Below, piece after piece: positions 7,893 through 15,786 of a stretch of DNA of 64,000 nt. Under the pieces are notes generated by a model, which was not told the origin of the DNA, did no database searches, and was given only the letters and a program-made list of their open reading frames with translations. Within the stretch, counting starts at the first letter, position 1. Every line of letters starts with the position of its first letter. The stretch is from JAHEKO01 sp965212505 (GTDB lineage: Bacteria; Acidobacteriota; Thermoanaerobaculia; Multivoradales; JAHEKO01): positions 3,100,001 through 3,164,000 of the forward strand of contig OZ243123.1 of assembly GCA_965212505.1 (NCBI GenBank), given 5' to 3'. The position numbers and the translations under genes are program-made.

Positions 7893-9341
7893 TCAGGTGA
7901 TCCGCAGCGAGCCGGCGACGGTCAGCCGCCGGATGCGCGAGAAGGTGCGAGGCCGCGTGAGGCCCTCCCCGGTGGGTGTGGCGATCGAGTACGAGGTGAA
8001 GTCTTCCCCGCCGGCGCCGAGGCCGGCGATGTTGGCGGCGTTGGCGACAAAGATCGAGACGTTCATCGCCCGCGCCATGCGTGTAATCGTCTCGACGTTG
8101 TTGGAGTGGATCGACGCCGTGTGGCGGAAGCGGTGCTCGGCCCGCACCGCCAGATCGATCCCTTCGTCCACATTGCGAACCCGCGTCACGGGCATCACCG
8201 GCATCATCTGCTCGGTCCACACCAGACTGTGCTCGTTGGGAACCTCGGCCACGATCAGTCGGACGCTGTCGCTCGCCGAGACACCGATCTCGCGCAGGAT
8301 CCGGCCCGCGTGCTGCCCGACCCATCGGCGGTCGATGCGCCCCGGCTCGTTCGGTCGCCCGAGCTCCTTGAAGATCACCTTCTCGAGCTGACGCAACTGG
8401 TACTCCTTGAGCACCACCGCCCCGTGTGCCGCGAAGGCGCGCACCAGTTCGTCCGCCTTCGAGTCGACGACCAGCGTCTCCTTCTCGTCGGTGCAGACCA
8501 TGTTGTTGTCGAACGAGGCGCCACGGATGATCTCGCGTGCAGCCCGATCGATGTCGGCGGTCTCGTCGACCAGCGCCGGTGGGTTGCCGGGACCGGCGGT
8601 GATGGCCCGTTTGCTGGTCTTGAGCGCCTCCTGCACAACTCCGGGACCACCGGTCACCAGGAGGACACGAACCCCGCGATGGTGCATCAACTCCTGCGCC
8701 GTTTCAATCGTCGGCTCGGCGACTGAGGTGACGAGGTTGGCGGGGCCACCGGAGGCGACGATCGACCGGTTGATGCGGCGCACGTTGTCGGCCGACACGT
8801 GTTTTGCCGCCGGATGGACGTTGAAGACGAGCCCGTTGCCAGCCGAGATGATGGCGATGGAGTTGTTGATGATGGTCGAGGTCGGGTTGGTCGTCGGCGT
8901 GATCGCAGCGATCAGCCCGAAGGGCGCGTACTCGGTGACCGTCATCCCGTGATCGCCGGTGACCGCGGTCGGCTCCAGGTCCTCGGGTCCCGGCGTCTTC
9001 TCGGTCACAAGGAGATTCTTGATCGTCTTGTCTTCGGCGCGCCCGAGACCCGTCTCGTCATGTGCCGCCTGCGCCAGCTCCCGAGCGGCCTCACGCATGT
9101 CGGCGCGAATTCGATCGACGATCTCTCGGCGCGTCTCGAGGCTCACCCCGCGGAACGCCTCGAACGCCCGCCCCGCAGCCTCGACCGCCTCGCCGATCGT
9201 GGCGAAAACCCCCTCGCCCGTCTCGAGGCCGGACGGCGACGGAGCAGCGATCGAGGGCGCGGGCGCCTCGGCCTCGGGTCGTCCGTAGCGCTGACGCACG
9301 CGCCGGACGATGCTCTCCACGTCTCGCGGTGAGATCGTCAT
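7893..9341 (-). CDS. CoA-acylating aldehyde dehydrogenase with encapsulation peptide (PduP/EutE family)
   Basis: A 482-residue enzyme that converts an aldehyde, here most likely acetaldehyde from the DeoC reaction, to the acyl-CoA with NAD+ reduction. The catalytic Cys is C283 in NNMVCTDEKE, and the cofactor region includes TPTTNPTSTIINNS and LVTGGPGVVQEAL. The N-terminus, MTISPRDVESIVRRVRQRYG, is an amphipathic helix followed by a Pro/Ala-rich linker, the form of BMC encapsulation peptides. It overlaps the upstream BMC-P start/stop by four bases (ATGA, 9338-9341) and sits among shell genes. The PduP/EutE assignment rests on overall sequence; substrate is inferred from deoC. Confidence 0.94.
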   Translation of the reverse strand: MTISPRDVESIVRRVRQRYGRPEAEAPAPSIAAPSPSGLETGEGVFATIGEAVEAAGRAFEAFRGVSLETRREIVDRIRADMREAARELAQAAHDETGLGRAEDKTIKNLLVTEKTPGPEDLEPTAVTGDHGMTVTEYAPFGLIAAITPTTNPTSTIINNSIAIISAGNGLVFNVHPAAKHVSADNVRRINRSIVASGGPANLVTSVAEPTIETAQELMHHRGVRVLLVTGGPGVVQEALKTSKRAITAGPGNPPALVDETADIDRAAREIIRGASFDNNMVCTDEKETLVVDSKADELVRAFAAHGAVVLKEYQLRQLEKVIFKELGRPNEPGRIDRRWVGQHAGRILREIGVSASDSVRLIVAEVPNEHSLVWTEQMMPVMPVTRVRNVDEGIDLAVRAEHRFRHTASIHSNNVETITRMARAMNVSIFVANAANIAGLGAGGEDFTSYSIATPTGEGLTRPRTFSRIRRLTVAGSLRIT

Positions 9342-9631
9342 GCGCTCTTGCTGTAGACCTCCTCGCCGTCGACCTCCCAGGTGTCGACGATGGCCATGAT
9401 GACCGCATCACACGGTCGATCCTGCGTCGCGACGGTCTGGCGGGCCGCACTGCCACTCGCGTAGAGCACCACCTCGCCGACCCCGGCGCCCACCGCGTCA
9501 ACGGCCACCACGGAGCCCGAGCCCCGCTTGCCGTCGACGCCGAGCGCCTGAACCACCAAGAACTTGAAACCGTCCATGGTCGCCTCCTTGCGGGTGGCGA
9601 CCACGGTTCCGATCACTTCCCCGAGGACCAT
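9338..9631 (-). CDS. BMC-P pentameric shell protein (EutN/CcmL family), copy 3
   Basis: A 97-residue EutN/CcmL protein starting MVLGEVIGTVVATRKEATMD. The core LVVQALGVDGKRGSGSVVAVDAVGAG and VVLYASGSAARQT is the most canonical of the three copies, and it ends AIVDTWEVDGEEVYSKSA. Its ATG lies seven bases below the BMC-H stop. It is the only BMC-P placed upstream of the aldehyde dehydrogenase; the other two lie at the 3' end of the operon. Confidence 0.94.
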   Translation of the reverse strand: MVLGEVIGTVVATRKEATMDGFKFLVVQALGVDGKRGSGSVVAVDAVGAGVGEVVLYASGSAARQTVATQDRPCDAVIMAIVDTWEVDGEEVYSKSA

Positions 9632-9638
9632 TACGTCC

Positions 9639-9944
9639 TCAGCGCGAGCGCTTCTTGGTGCCGGTCGCCTGCCGACCGAGCGGCAACGTCTCGTCGATGT
9701 TGGCGTGCGGTCGCGCGATCACGTGCGTCGCCACCACTTCACCGACCTTCTCGGCGCCGCGGACACCCGCCTCGACCGCGGCCTTGACCGCGGCGACGTC
9801 GCCCCGCACCACGGCGGTGACGTAGCCGCCGCCCGTCTTCTCGTAGCCGACCAACTCGACCTTGGCCGCCTTCACCATGGCATCCGAGGCCTCGACCATC
9901 GATGTGAACCCTCGGCACTCGATCATGCCCAATGCTTCTGCCAT
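9639..9944 (-). CDS. BMC-H hexameric shell protein
   Basis: A 101-residue single BMC-domain protein starting MAEALGMIECRGFTSMVEAS, the main facet building block. The conserved core is seen in KVELVGYEKTGGGYVTAVVRGDVAAVKAAV and VGEVVATHVIARPHANID. A short basic tail (TGTKKRSR) follows. It is the only plain BMC-H gene of the operon, so facets must be made from this protein together with the two tandem-domain proteins. It lies 51 bases downstream of the next shell gene, with a good GGAGC Shine-Dalgarno just before the ATG (around 9950-9955). Confidence 0.95.
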   Translation of the reverse strand: MAEALGMIECRGFTSMVEASDAMVKAAKVELVGYEKTGGGYVTAVVRGDVAAVKAAVEAGVRGAEKVGEVVATHVIARPHANIDETLPLGRQATGTKKRSR

Positions 9945-9995
9945 TTGCCGGCTCCTTCCTATCGCTTCGATTGAAGTTTCAGTTTGGGACCTCGA

Positions 9996-10622
9996 CTACT
10001 TCTCTTCACGGCCCTCGAGGCCTTCCATGGCGGCGACCGCAGCCTGCCAGCCGACGTCGATATCGCGCTCCTCACCACCCAGGTAGACGCGGCCCATCGA
10101 ACCGAAGGCGCGTACCTCCAGCACGTTGATCTCGGCCGCCTTCTCGGCCTCGTTGGCCGCCAGCGCCGCGTAGGCGGCGGGCTCGACCTCGAGGACGTAG
10201 AGCGTCTGGCCCGGAAGGATCATCTGTCCGTGCCGGGTGCGATTGATGAGCTGTGCCTGGTGATCGTCAATTCGACGGATGACCTGGCTCGAGAGCACCT
10301 TCGGCTTCCGCCGATCGGTCTCCTTGCTGCCGATTTCGTCGAGGATCGCTTGGCCTGCAGCCCGCGTCTCGGCCTGTTCGTTCGAGTGAATCTCGAGCAG
10401 CCCGTAGTAACGCTCGACGATCTGCATACCCGGTCGCACCTTGGTGCTCTTGAGCGCCATGTCGGTGAGTCGGTTGATCTCGATGCCGGGCGCAACCTCC
10501 ACGAACAGGCACGCGTCGCCGGCGAGCGGTAGGAATCCCTGCGCGATCGTGCCCAGGAAGGCTGCGTATTGAGGCTGCAGACTGTCCAGGAAGACGTAGG
10601 ACCTCAGATCAATATCCGCCAC
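9996..10622 (-). CDS. Tandem-domain BMC shell protein of the SLQPQ type (BMC-T)
   Basis: A 208-residue shell protein. The GTG at 10622 is chosen because GGAGG lies five bases upstream and VADIDLRSYVFLDSLQPQYA matches the start of related proteins; the longer frame from 10682 is not needed. The first half (about 5-100) has LRSYVFLDSLQPQ and GDACLFVEVAPGIEINRLTD; the second (about 120-200) has YVLEVEPAAYAALAANEAEK and VLEVRAFGSMGRVYLGGEE. It resembles the BMC-T proteins found in sugar-phosphate BMC loci, with a domain order that may be circularly permuted. It overlaps the 3' end of deoC by 14 bases. Confidence 0.85.
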   Translation of the reverse strand: MADIDLRSYVFLDSLQPQYAAFLGTIAQGFLPLAGDACLFVEVAPGIEINRLTDMALKSTKVRPGMQIVERYYGLLEIHSNEQAETRAAGQAILDEIGSKETDRRKPKVLSSQVIRRIDDHQAQLINRTRHGQMILPGQTLYVLEVEPAAYAALAANEAEKAAEINVLEVRAFGSMGRVYLGGEERDIDVGWQAAVAAMEGLEGREEK

Positions 10623-11466
10623 GCTTGCCTCCTTCTCCGGTAACGATGGCGATGCCGGCGGACGCGCCGATGCGGGTCGCACCGGCCTCGATCATGCCCC
10701 TCGCCTCTTCTGCGGTGTGGATGCCTCCCGAAGCCTTGATCCCCATCGTCGGCCCCACCGCCTCGCGCATGAGCGCCACGTCGAAGAGCGTGGCGCCTCC
10801 GTGCCCGAAACCGGTGGAGGTCTTGATGAAGTCCGCGCGCGCTTCGTGCGCCAGTCGCGAGGCGATCACCTTCTCTTCGTCGGTCAAGATCCCGGTCTCC
10901 AGGATCACTTTGGAGATCGCTCCCACCTCACGACAGGCGTCGACCACGCCGGAGATGTCGCGACCGACCAGGTCGTGGTCTCGTGCCTTCATCGCACCGA
11001 TGTTGAGCACCATGTCGATCTCCCGCGCGCCGTCGCGCAGCGCTCGCCGGGTCTCGAGAACCTTGGTCTCGGGTGCGTTGGCACCTAGCGGAAAGCCGAC
11101 GACCGACGTCACCTTGACGCCCGAACCGCGCAGATGAGACGCACAGCGCTTGACCCACACCGGGTTCACGCAGACCGAGGCGAACGCGTACTCGCGCGCC
11201 TCGGTACAGATGCGGTCGATGTCTTCGGGTCCGACGTCCGGCTTCAACAGGGTGTGGTCGATGTAGCGGGCCAGATCGGTTGGTACGTCGGCCCCGTTGC
11301 CGTTGTAGCTGATCCGGCACGCGCCTTCGTCGACCATGCAGCGGACCTTGTCCGAGCAGCTGGCCGCACAACCGCCGCTGCAGTCGGCACAACAATCGGC
11401 GGGGCCGCGCTCCAGCTCCTCCAGAACCCTTCGGGCAACGACCTCGATCAGCTCTTCACGATCCAT
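10609..11466 (-). CDS. deoC: Deoxyribose-phosphate aldolase with encapsulation peptide and Cys-rich linker
   Basis: A 285-residue class I aldolase that splits 2-deoxyribose 5-phosphate to acetaldehyde and glyceraldehyde 3-phosphate. The barrel starts near residue 62; the Schiff-base Lys is K215 (DFIKTSTGF), with K244 in GIKASGGI and D151 in EIDMVLNIGA as the partner residues. It is about 55 residues longer at the N-terminus than housekeeping DeoC: residues 1-20 (MDREELIEVVARRVLEELER) are an amphipathic helix of the encapsulation-peptide kind, and residues 25-50 contain seven cysteines (25, 26, 29, 33, 37, 43, 50). It is the signature enzyme of this BMC. Its start overlaps the rpiB stop by 11 bases. 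Confidence 0.95.
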   Translation of the reverse strand: MDREELIEVVARRVLEELERGPADCCADCSGGCAASCSDKVRCMVDEGACRISYNGNGADVPTDLARYIDHTLLKPDVGPEDIDRICTEAREYAFASVCVNPVWVKRCASHLRGSGVKVTSVVGFPLGANAPETKVLETRRALRDGAREIDMVLNIGAMKARDHDLVGRDISGVVDACREVGAISKVILETGILTDEEKVIASRLAHEARADFIKTSTGFGHGGATLFDVALMREAVGPTMGIKASGGIHTAEEARGMIEAGATRIGASAGIAIVTGEGGKRGGY

Positions 11467-12037
11467 TCGTCGAGCTCCTCGAATAGCGACGTTCCACTTC
11501 GGTGATCAGCTCGACCCGCCGAGCGTGACGACCGGACCCCCACTCCGTAGCGAGCCAGGTATCGACAATCTGTCTCGCCAGGCCGTCTCCAATCAAACCG
11601 GCGCCGAGAGTCAGGACGTTCGCGTGATTGTGCTCGCGGCTATTACGCGCCGACGAAACGTCGTAGCAGAGCGCCGCGCGGACTCCCGGGACCTTGTTGG
11701 CGGCCATACTGGAGCCGATTCCAGCGCCATCGACAATGACTCCCCAGCGACTCGATCCCGTGGCGACCCGCTCGGCCACCGCGTGAGCGATGTCCGGGTA
11801 GTCCACCGAGTCCGTGCTGTTGGTGCCGCAGTCGTCTACGGTGACGCCCTGGTCGCGCAGGTGTGCTGCCAGCTTCTCTTTGAGCGCATAACCGCCGTGG
11901 TCGGCGCCGATCGCGACGCTCTGGCCACCCGAACTCGACGGCCGCGCCGCCGCCTCGGCAGACGACGCGGTGCCGCTCCGCTCGAGTTCTTCTACGACGC
12001 GGCGGACGACGGCGCGAATGTCACTCTCGGATGCCAT
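11456..12037 (-). CDS. rpiB: RpiB/LacAB-family sugar-phosphate isomerase with encapsulation peptide
   Basis: A 193-residue protein, longer than ordinary RpiB (about 150) because of an N-terminal amphipathic helix, residues 2-20 (ASESDIRAVVRRVVEELER), and a Ser/Ala linker to about residue 39. The fold is clear: VAIGADHGGYALKEKL, GTNSTDSVDYPDIAHAVAE, GAGIGSSMAANKVPGVRAAL and SREHNHANVLTLGAGLIG. RpiB interconverts ribose 5-phosphate and ribulose 5-phosphate. The catalytic Cys of the usual C-G-T-G-x-G loop is replaced by Asp103 (DGAGIG), so chemistry or substrate may differ. ATG 12037 was preferred to the longer frame from 12112. First gene of the BMC operon; a perfect inverted repeat lies about 70 bases upstream. 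Confidence 0.9.
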   Translation of the reverse strand: MASESDIRAVVRRVVEELERSGTASSAEAAARPSSSGGQSVAIGADHGGYALKEKLAAHLRDQGVTVDDCGTNSTDSVDYPDIAHAVAERVATGSSRWGVIVDGAGIGSSMAANKVPGVRAALCYDVSSARNSREHNHANVLTLGAGLIGDGLARQIVDTWLATEWGSGRHARRVELITEVERRYSRSSTNGS

Positions 12038-12103
12038 ACAAATACCAGGACCCGCCCTGTTTACCACAATACGGAGCGTTGCGCACGCGCTAGCCTCACA
12101 CCG

Positions 12104-12119
12104 GTAACCCATCGGTTAC
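12104..12119. promoter_or_regulatory. Inverted repeat upstream of the BMC operon, possible operator
   Basis: GTAACC, four bases, GGTTAC form a perfect six-base inverted repeat at 12104-12109 and 12114-12119, about 67 bases before the rpiB start, in the 146-base gap between rpiB and the beta-propeller gene. Its place upstream of the first gene of the microcompartment operon suggests a regulator site; no regulator gene for the operon is in the window. A second, weaker hairpin (GAGCT-GGAAC-AGCTC, 12126-12140) lies next to it and could be the end of the upstream gene's transcript, but has no U-run. Confidence 0.4.
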
Positions 12120-12183
12120 GCTTTAGAGCTGGAACAGCTCCCGGCACACCGAGGTGCGGTTAAATCCACGTACCCTGGGGCGC

Positions 12184-13461
12184 TCAGGGCGCTGGAGTCG
12201 CCGCCGACGTACCAACGGCGCGCCAGCGATAAGCGACGATCGCTTCCAACTCGCGCACAAAGAGCTCATCGCCTGCTACCGCCAGGTGGCCCCAGGTGGG
12301 ACTGCGCCCGACTTCCGACGAACCGAGCACCTCCACCTGCTCCGGATTGGCCCGCAACAGCCGCAGCTCCCCCGACTCGTCCAGGGCGAGGAGCTTGTCG
12401 GACTGAACGGCCAAGCTCCAGTACTTGCCGAACGGCTTCGAGGTCCACGTCTCGGCGCCCGACTGGAGAGAGATACAGGTCAGGCGACCGTTGCCCAGGT
12501 GCACGTAGGCGTGCCCGTCGACGACGACCGGACTCGACATGTACGCCTGGGCTTTGTGACTCCACACCTCTTCGATCGACCACTCGCCGTCGGTCTCGGA
12601 AACCTCGAACAGGAAGGTGTTGTTCTTGTGGGTACTCGTCAAAACGCGGTCGCCCACGACAACGGGCGTCAGGATGTTCATGCCGCGGAAGCTCGGCACG
12701 TCACGTCGCCAGAGCACCTCTCCCGACTCGTGATCGACGCCGTGCAGACGGGTCCGCGTCTGCACTACCAGCTGCGCCCGGCCCCCGATCGTCGCCATCA
12801 CCGGAGACGAGAAGGCACCGCTCACCATGATGTCGCCGTCGTTTGCGAGCGCGCGCCAGACCGTCGCGCCGGTTGCTCGATCGAGCTTGACGAGCGAGTT
12901 CGCCGCCTGCACGAAGACGTGCTCGCCGATCACCATCGGCGAGCTGACGAACCCGAAGTCGGGCACGTTGGTATCGAAGCGCTCGGGGAAGTCGACGCGC
13001 CACAGCTCCCGTCCGGTCGAGGCGTCGAGCTTCACCAGCACCTCCTCCATACCTCCGACGTAGAGCGCCTCGCCGTCGTGCGCCGGCGTCGAGCGGATCC
13101 AGTCACCGTTGGCTCGGGCAAAGAACGGCACTCGGCCCTTGCCGCTCCACGACACTCGCCAGATCTCTTCGCCGTTCGCGCGAGAGAGCGAACGCACGAC
13201 TTCGCGGCCGTCCGCGCTCCCCGTGACGTAGACGCGATCGCCGACCACGATCGGCCCCGAGTAACCTTTGCCGAGTTCGACTCGCCAGCCGACCTCGAGA
13301 CCGGCCAGGTCGTTCGGCCAGCTCGGGCCCTCCGCGCGACCGTCACGCGACGGCCCACGCCACTGGTTCCAGGAGGCGGCGTCGCCCGCCGACGCCACGG
13401 CAGCGCCCAGGGGAAGAACCGCAAGAATCCACAGAACGACAATGACGAGCTTCGAGCGCAT
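12184..13461 (-). CDS. Secreted PQQ-like beta-propeller repeat protein
   Basis: A 425-residue exported protein. ATG 13461 follows GGAGG by about six bases and starts a signal peptide (MRSKLVIVVLWILAVLPLGAAVASA). The mature part begins WNQWRGPSRDGRAEG, the usual opening of outer-membrane PQQ-repeat proteins, and has repeated blades such as GEEIWRVSWSGK, STGRELWRVDFP, ATGATVWRALANDG and SGEVLWRRDVPSF. No complete quinoprotein dehydrogenase active site (Ca2+ or PQQ-binding set) is apparent, so a structural or interaction role, as for BamB, is at least as likely as catalysis. It is separated from rpiB by 146 bases and is read in the same direction. Confidence 0.88.
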   Translation of the reverse strand: MRSKLVIVVLWILAVLPLGAAVASAGDAASWNQWRGPSRDGRAEGPSWPNDLAGLEVGWRVELGKGYSGPIVVGDRVYVTGSADGREVVRSLSRANGEEIWRVSWSGKGRVPFFARANGDWIRSTPAHDGEALYVGGMEEVLVKLDASTGRELWRVDFPERFDTNVPDFGFVSSPMVIGEHVFVQAANSLVKLDRATGATVWRALANDGDIMVSGAFSSPVMATIGGRAQLVVQTRTRLHGVDHESGEVLWRRDVPSFRGMNILTPVVVGDRVLTSTHKNNTFLFEVSETDGEWSIEEVWSHKAQAYMSSPVVVDGHAYVHLGNGRLTCISLQSGAETWTSKPFGKYWSLAVQSDKLLALDESGELRLLRANPEQVEVLGSSEVGRSPTWGHLAVAGDELFVRELEAIVAYRWRAVGTSAATPAP

Positions 13462-13532
13462 ATCGACCTCCGATCGCAGACGAGTTCGCCCGGCGTGAGC
13501 GGCCGGTTGCGCGCTAGCCGACGGCGGGCCGG

Positions 13533-15779
13533 TCAGCTGGAGAGTCGAACGAGTTCGAGGCCCGAGTAGTAGTGACCGAGGATCTCGCCGTAGGTGTGGC
13601 CCCGAAGCCCCATCCCGTAGGCACCGACCTGGCACATGCCGACCCCGTGCCCCCAACCGCGGCCGGAGAAGAGCCACCCAGCGGCGCCATCTTCGGGCTC
13701 GAGTCGACGCGCGGTAAACAGGTTGTCGGGTATGTTGAGCGTCCAGCGGATGGGAAGGCCACGCACAGTTTCGGTCTTGCCGCCTCTTCCGAGCAGCCGC
13801 ATCTCTCCGACCCGGCCCGAAACACCCCGCGAGAGCAGCTCGAACCCGGTGAAGTCGAGGTCCGGGTAGCGGCTATGGACCAGTTCGGCGAGCTCCGCGT
13901 CGCTTCGGAAGCGAGTCCAGGCGCTCCGATTGCTCGTCCGGTCGTAGCCCACCCCGTCGGGGTCGACGTCCTGGAGGATGGCGAGCAGTGACCCGTCGCG
14001 TTCGTACAGCGTCAGGCGATCTCCCGGCACGAGTCGTAGCGTAGCCGCTGAGGTCGTCTCTCCCAGACGTCGATAGGTGGCGACACCGGCGGGAATCGAG
14101 ACGCCAACCGGTTGGCCGCCCTCTCTCACTTCGAGCTCGGCGCCGTCCAGAGCGAGGAACCGTACCGATCGGCTGTCGACCAGCTGAAGGAAGGACGCGA
14201 GCTGAAAGATCGTCTCCTCGATCTCCCCGCTGTCGAGGGGCTGATCCAGCGGGCCGCCGAGCAGACCGCTGCGCCGAAAGTACGCCGCGAGACGGAGTTC
14301 GTCGGCCGTCCAGTGGGCCGGCGGATTGTCGATCAGATAGTCGACGTCTTCGTTCGCCAGGAACATGCGCGCGTCGAGCGCAAGGTCGAACTGCGATCCG
14401 AGAAATCGCTGCAGCTCACGGCGGTCGAGCGACGCCAACCGGTCGTCGGGGGTCGCGAGTCCGGCGAGGGCCGCAAGTCGGCGCAGGCGTGCACTCAGCA
14501 CCTCCGGCCCCGCACCGCCTCCAGCAGGCACCAGCGTCGAGACGATACGCGCTGCAAGTGAGACGCCCTCGACATCCTCGCCTTCCAGCAGGTCGACACC
14601 GGCTTCCAGGCAGGGCACGCCGCGAAGGTAGGGCTCGCTCTTGAGCGGGAAGACAACCTCGACGTCTTCGGTGTGGCCACCACATGTCGAGCTGTAGAGG
14701 GTGTCCGCAAGCTCCCCCTGGTAGACCAGGACCTCGCCCGCTGTTTCGGCGACCGCCTGGTCGGTCAGCTCCTGCTCCCAGTCCATTCCTCCGTAGGCCT
14801 GGCAGCGCGGTGTCGCACAGATGTCGTAGCCCTCGCGATCGAACTCGCCCATGTTCTTGAGCGCATAGGTGCGGGCAGCCACAGTCTGCGCTTTCAAGGC
14901 GTCGAGGTCGTCGTAGATCTTCGGGCCCATCTCGCGCGGCACCACTCCCCGCAGATAGTTGGCGAGCGACACGCGATTGATGACGTTCAGGGTTCCACGG
15001 TCGTTGAGATAGAGGAGCAGCTCACCGCGGAACCGGCGATCGAGCGCCCTCACGCCGGCGCCCGAACCTCGCACGGTCAGCCAACGGCCCTCGACGACGC
15101 GCTCCTCTCCGCCGCGACTGATGCGGAACGCGGGGTTCTCGAGCTCTCCCTCTTCGCTCACGACGAAGCTGTCGTGCACGTTCAGTTGAGAGAGTCGCCG
15201 CTGCTCCGCCTCCGCCTCCTCGCGCGTCCCGAAGCGGCCGACGCGGACTCGGTAGAGGTCGCTGCCCGCGTCGAAGACGACGGCGGCGGGCTCCCCGGTG
15301 CGCTCAGATAGCGTGTCCGCGAGCCCTTTCGCCTGCCCCTCGTCTTTGAGCGCCGCAACTTGGAGCCGGAAGGAGCCCGCAGCCGACGAGCCGGGCGCCG
15401 GCACGATGCGCAGAGCCGTCGCCCGTGCCACCTGCCGATCCGCGGCGAGGATCTCGACGTCGCCGTCTCCCGACGGAAACGAGATCTCCGCCAGATCGGT
15501 GGCCAGACCGACACGCACGGTCTCCGGCAGAGCGAGCAGACTCGGCCGCGACGCCCTCGGCGCGGGACGGGTTTCGGCAACCGCAACGGCTGGCTGCGCG
15601 GGTCGCCTCGGCGGCTCGGCGGTGGGTGGCGCCGTCTCGGCGACGGCGGACACCGGTCGCGGCACGGGCTCCGGTGCCGAGGCGCACGCTTGAATCGTCA
15701 GCGCGACGATCGGCAACGCCATGAGACAAGACAGCCGCAGGGCAAGCCGTGTCGAGAGCTCGGCGCGGCTCGGTCTCAT
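13533..15779 (-). CDS. SpoIID/LytB-domain protein with SPOR domain
   Basis: A 748-residue exported cell-wall protein. An N-terminal hydrophobic segment ending TIQACAS may be a signal peptide, possibly lipidated. A SPOR domain, about residues 130-205 (FRLQVAALKDEGQAKGLADTL to DSFVV), binds denuded glycan strands. SpoIID-family sequence follows from about residue 265: NYLRGVVPREMGPKIYDDLDALKAQ with the family's conserved Glu, ALKNMGEFDREGYDICATP, and at the C-terminus GWGHGVGMCQVGAYGMGLRG and HYYSGLEL. The two parts are separated by about 250 residues of unassigned, mostly helical insert. SpoIID proteins are lytic transglycosylases in sporulating Firmicutes; here no sporulation gene is near, so a role in division or wall turnover is inferred. 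Confidence 0.9.
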   Translation of the reverse strand: MRPSRAELSTRLALRLSCLMALPIVALTIQACASAPEPVPRPVSAVAETAPPTAEPPRRPAQPAVAVAETRPAPRASRPSLLALPETVRVGLATDLAEISFPSGDGDVEILAADRQVARATALRIVPAPGSSAAGSFRLQVAALKDEGQAKGLADTLSERTGEPAAVVFDAGSDLYRVRVGRFGTREEAEAEQRRLSQLNVHDSFVVSEEGELENPAFRISRGGEERVVEGRWLTVRGSGAGVRALDRRFRGELLLYLNDRGTLNVINRVSLANYLRGVVPREMGPKIYDDLDALKAQTVAARTYALKNMGEFDREGYDICATPRCQAYGGMDWEQELTDQAVAETAGEVLVYQGELADTLYSSTCGGHTEDVEVVFPLKSEPYLRGVPCLEAGVDLLEGEDVEGVSLAARIVSTLVPAGGGAGPEVLSARLRRLAALAGLATPDDRLASLDRRELQRFLGSQFDLALDARMFLANEDVDYLIDNPPAHWTADELRLAAYFRRSGLLGGPLDQPLDSGEIEETIFQLASFLQLVDSRSVRFLALDGAELEVREGGQPVGVSIPAGVATYRRLGETTSAATLRLVPGDRLTLYERDGSLLAILQDVDPDGVGYDRTSNRSAWTRFRSDAELAELVHSRYPDLDFTGFELLSRGVSGRVGEMRLLGRGGKTETVRGLPIRWTLNIPDNLFTARRLEPEDGAAGWLFSGRGWGHGVGMCQVGAYGMGLRGHTYGEILGHYYSGLELVRLSS

Positions 15780-15786
15780 CGGCGAA

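Noticed and set aside
12126..12140. GAGCT-GGAAC-AGCTC hairpin as terminator of the beta-propeller gene
   Set aside because: Stem of only five pairs and no U-run; not listed as a terminator.
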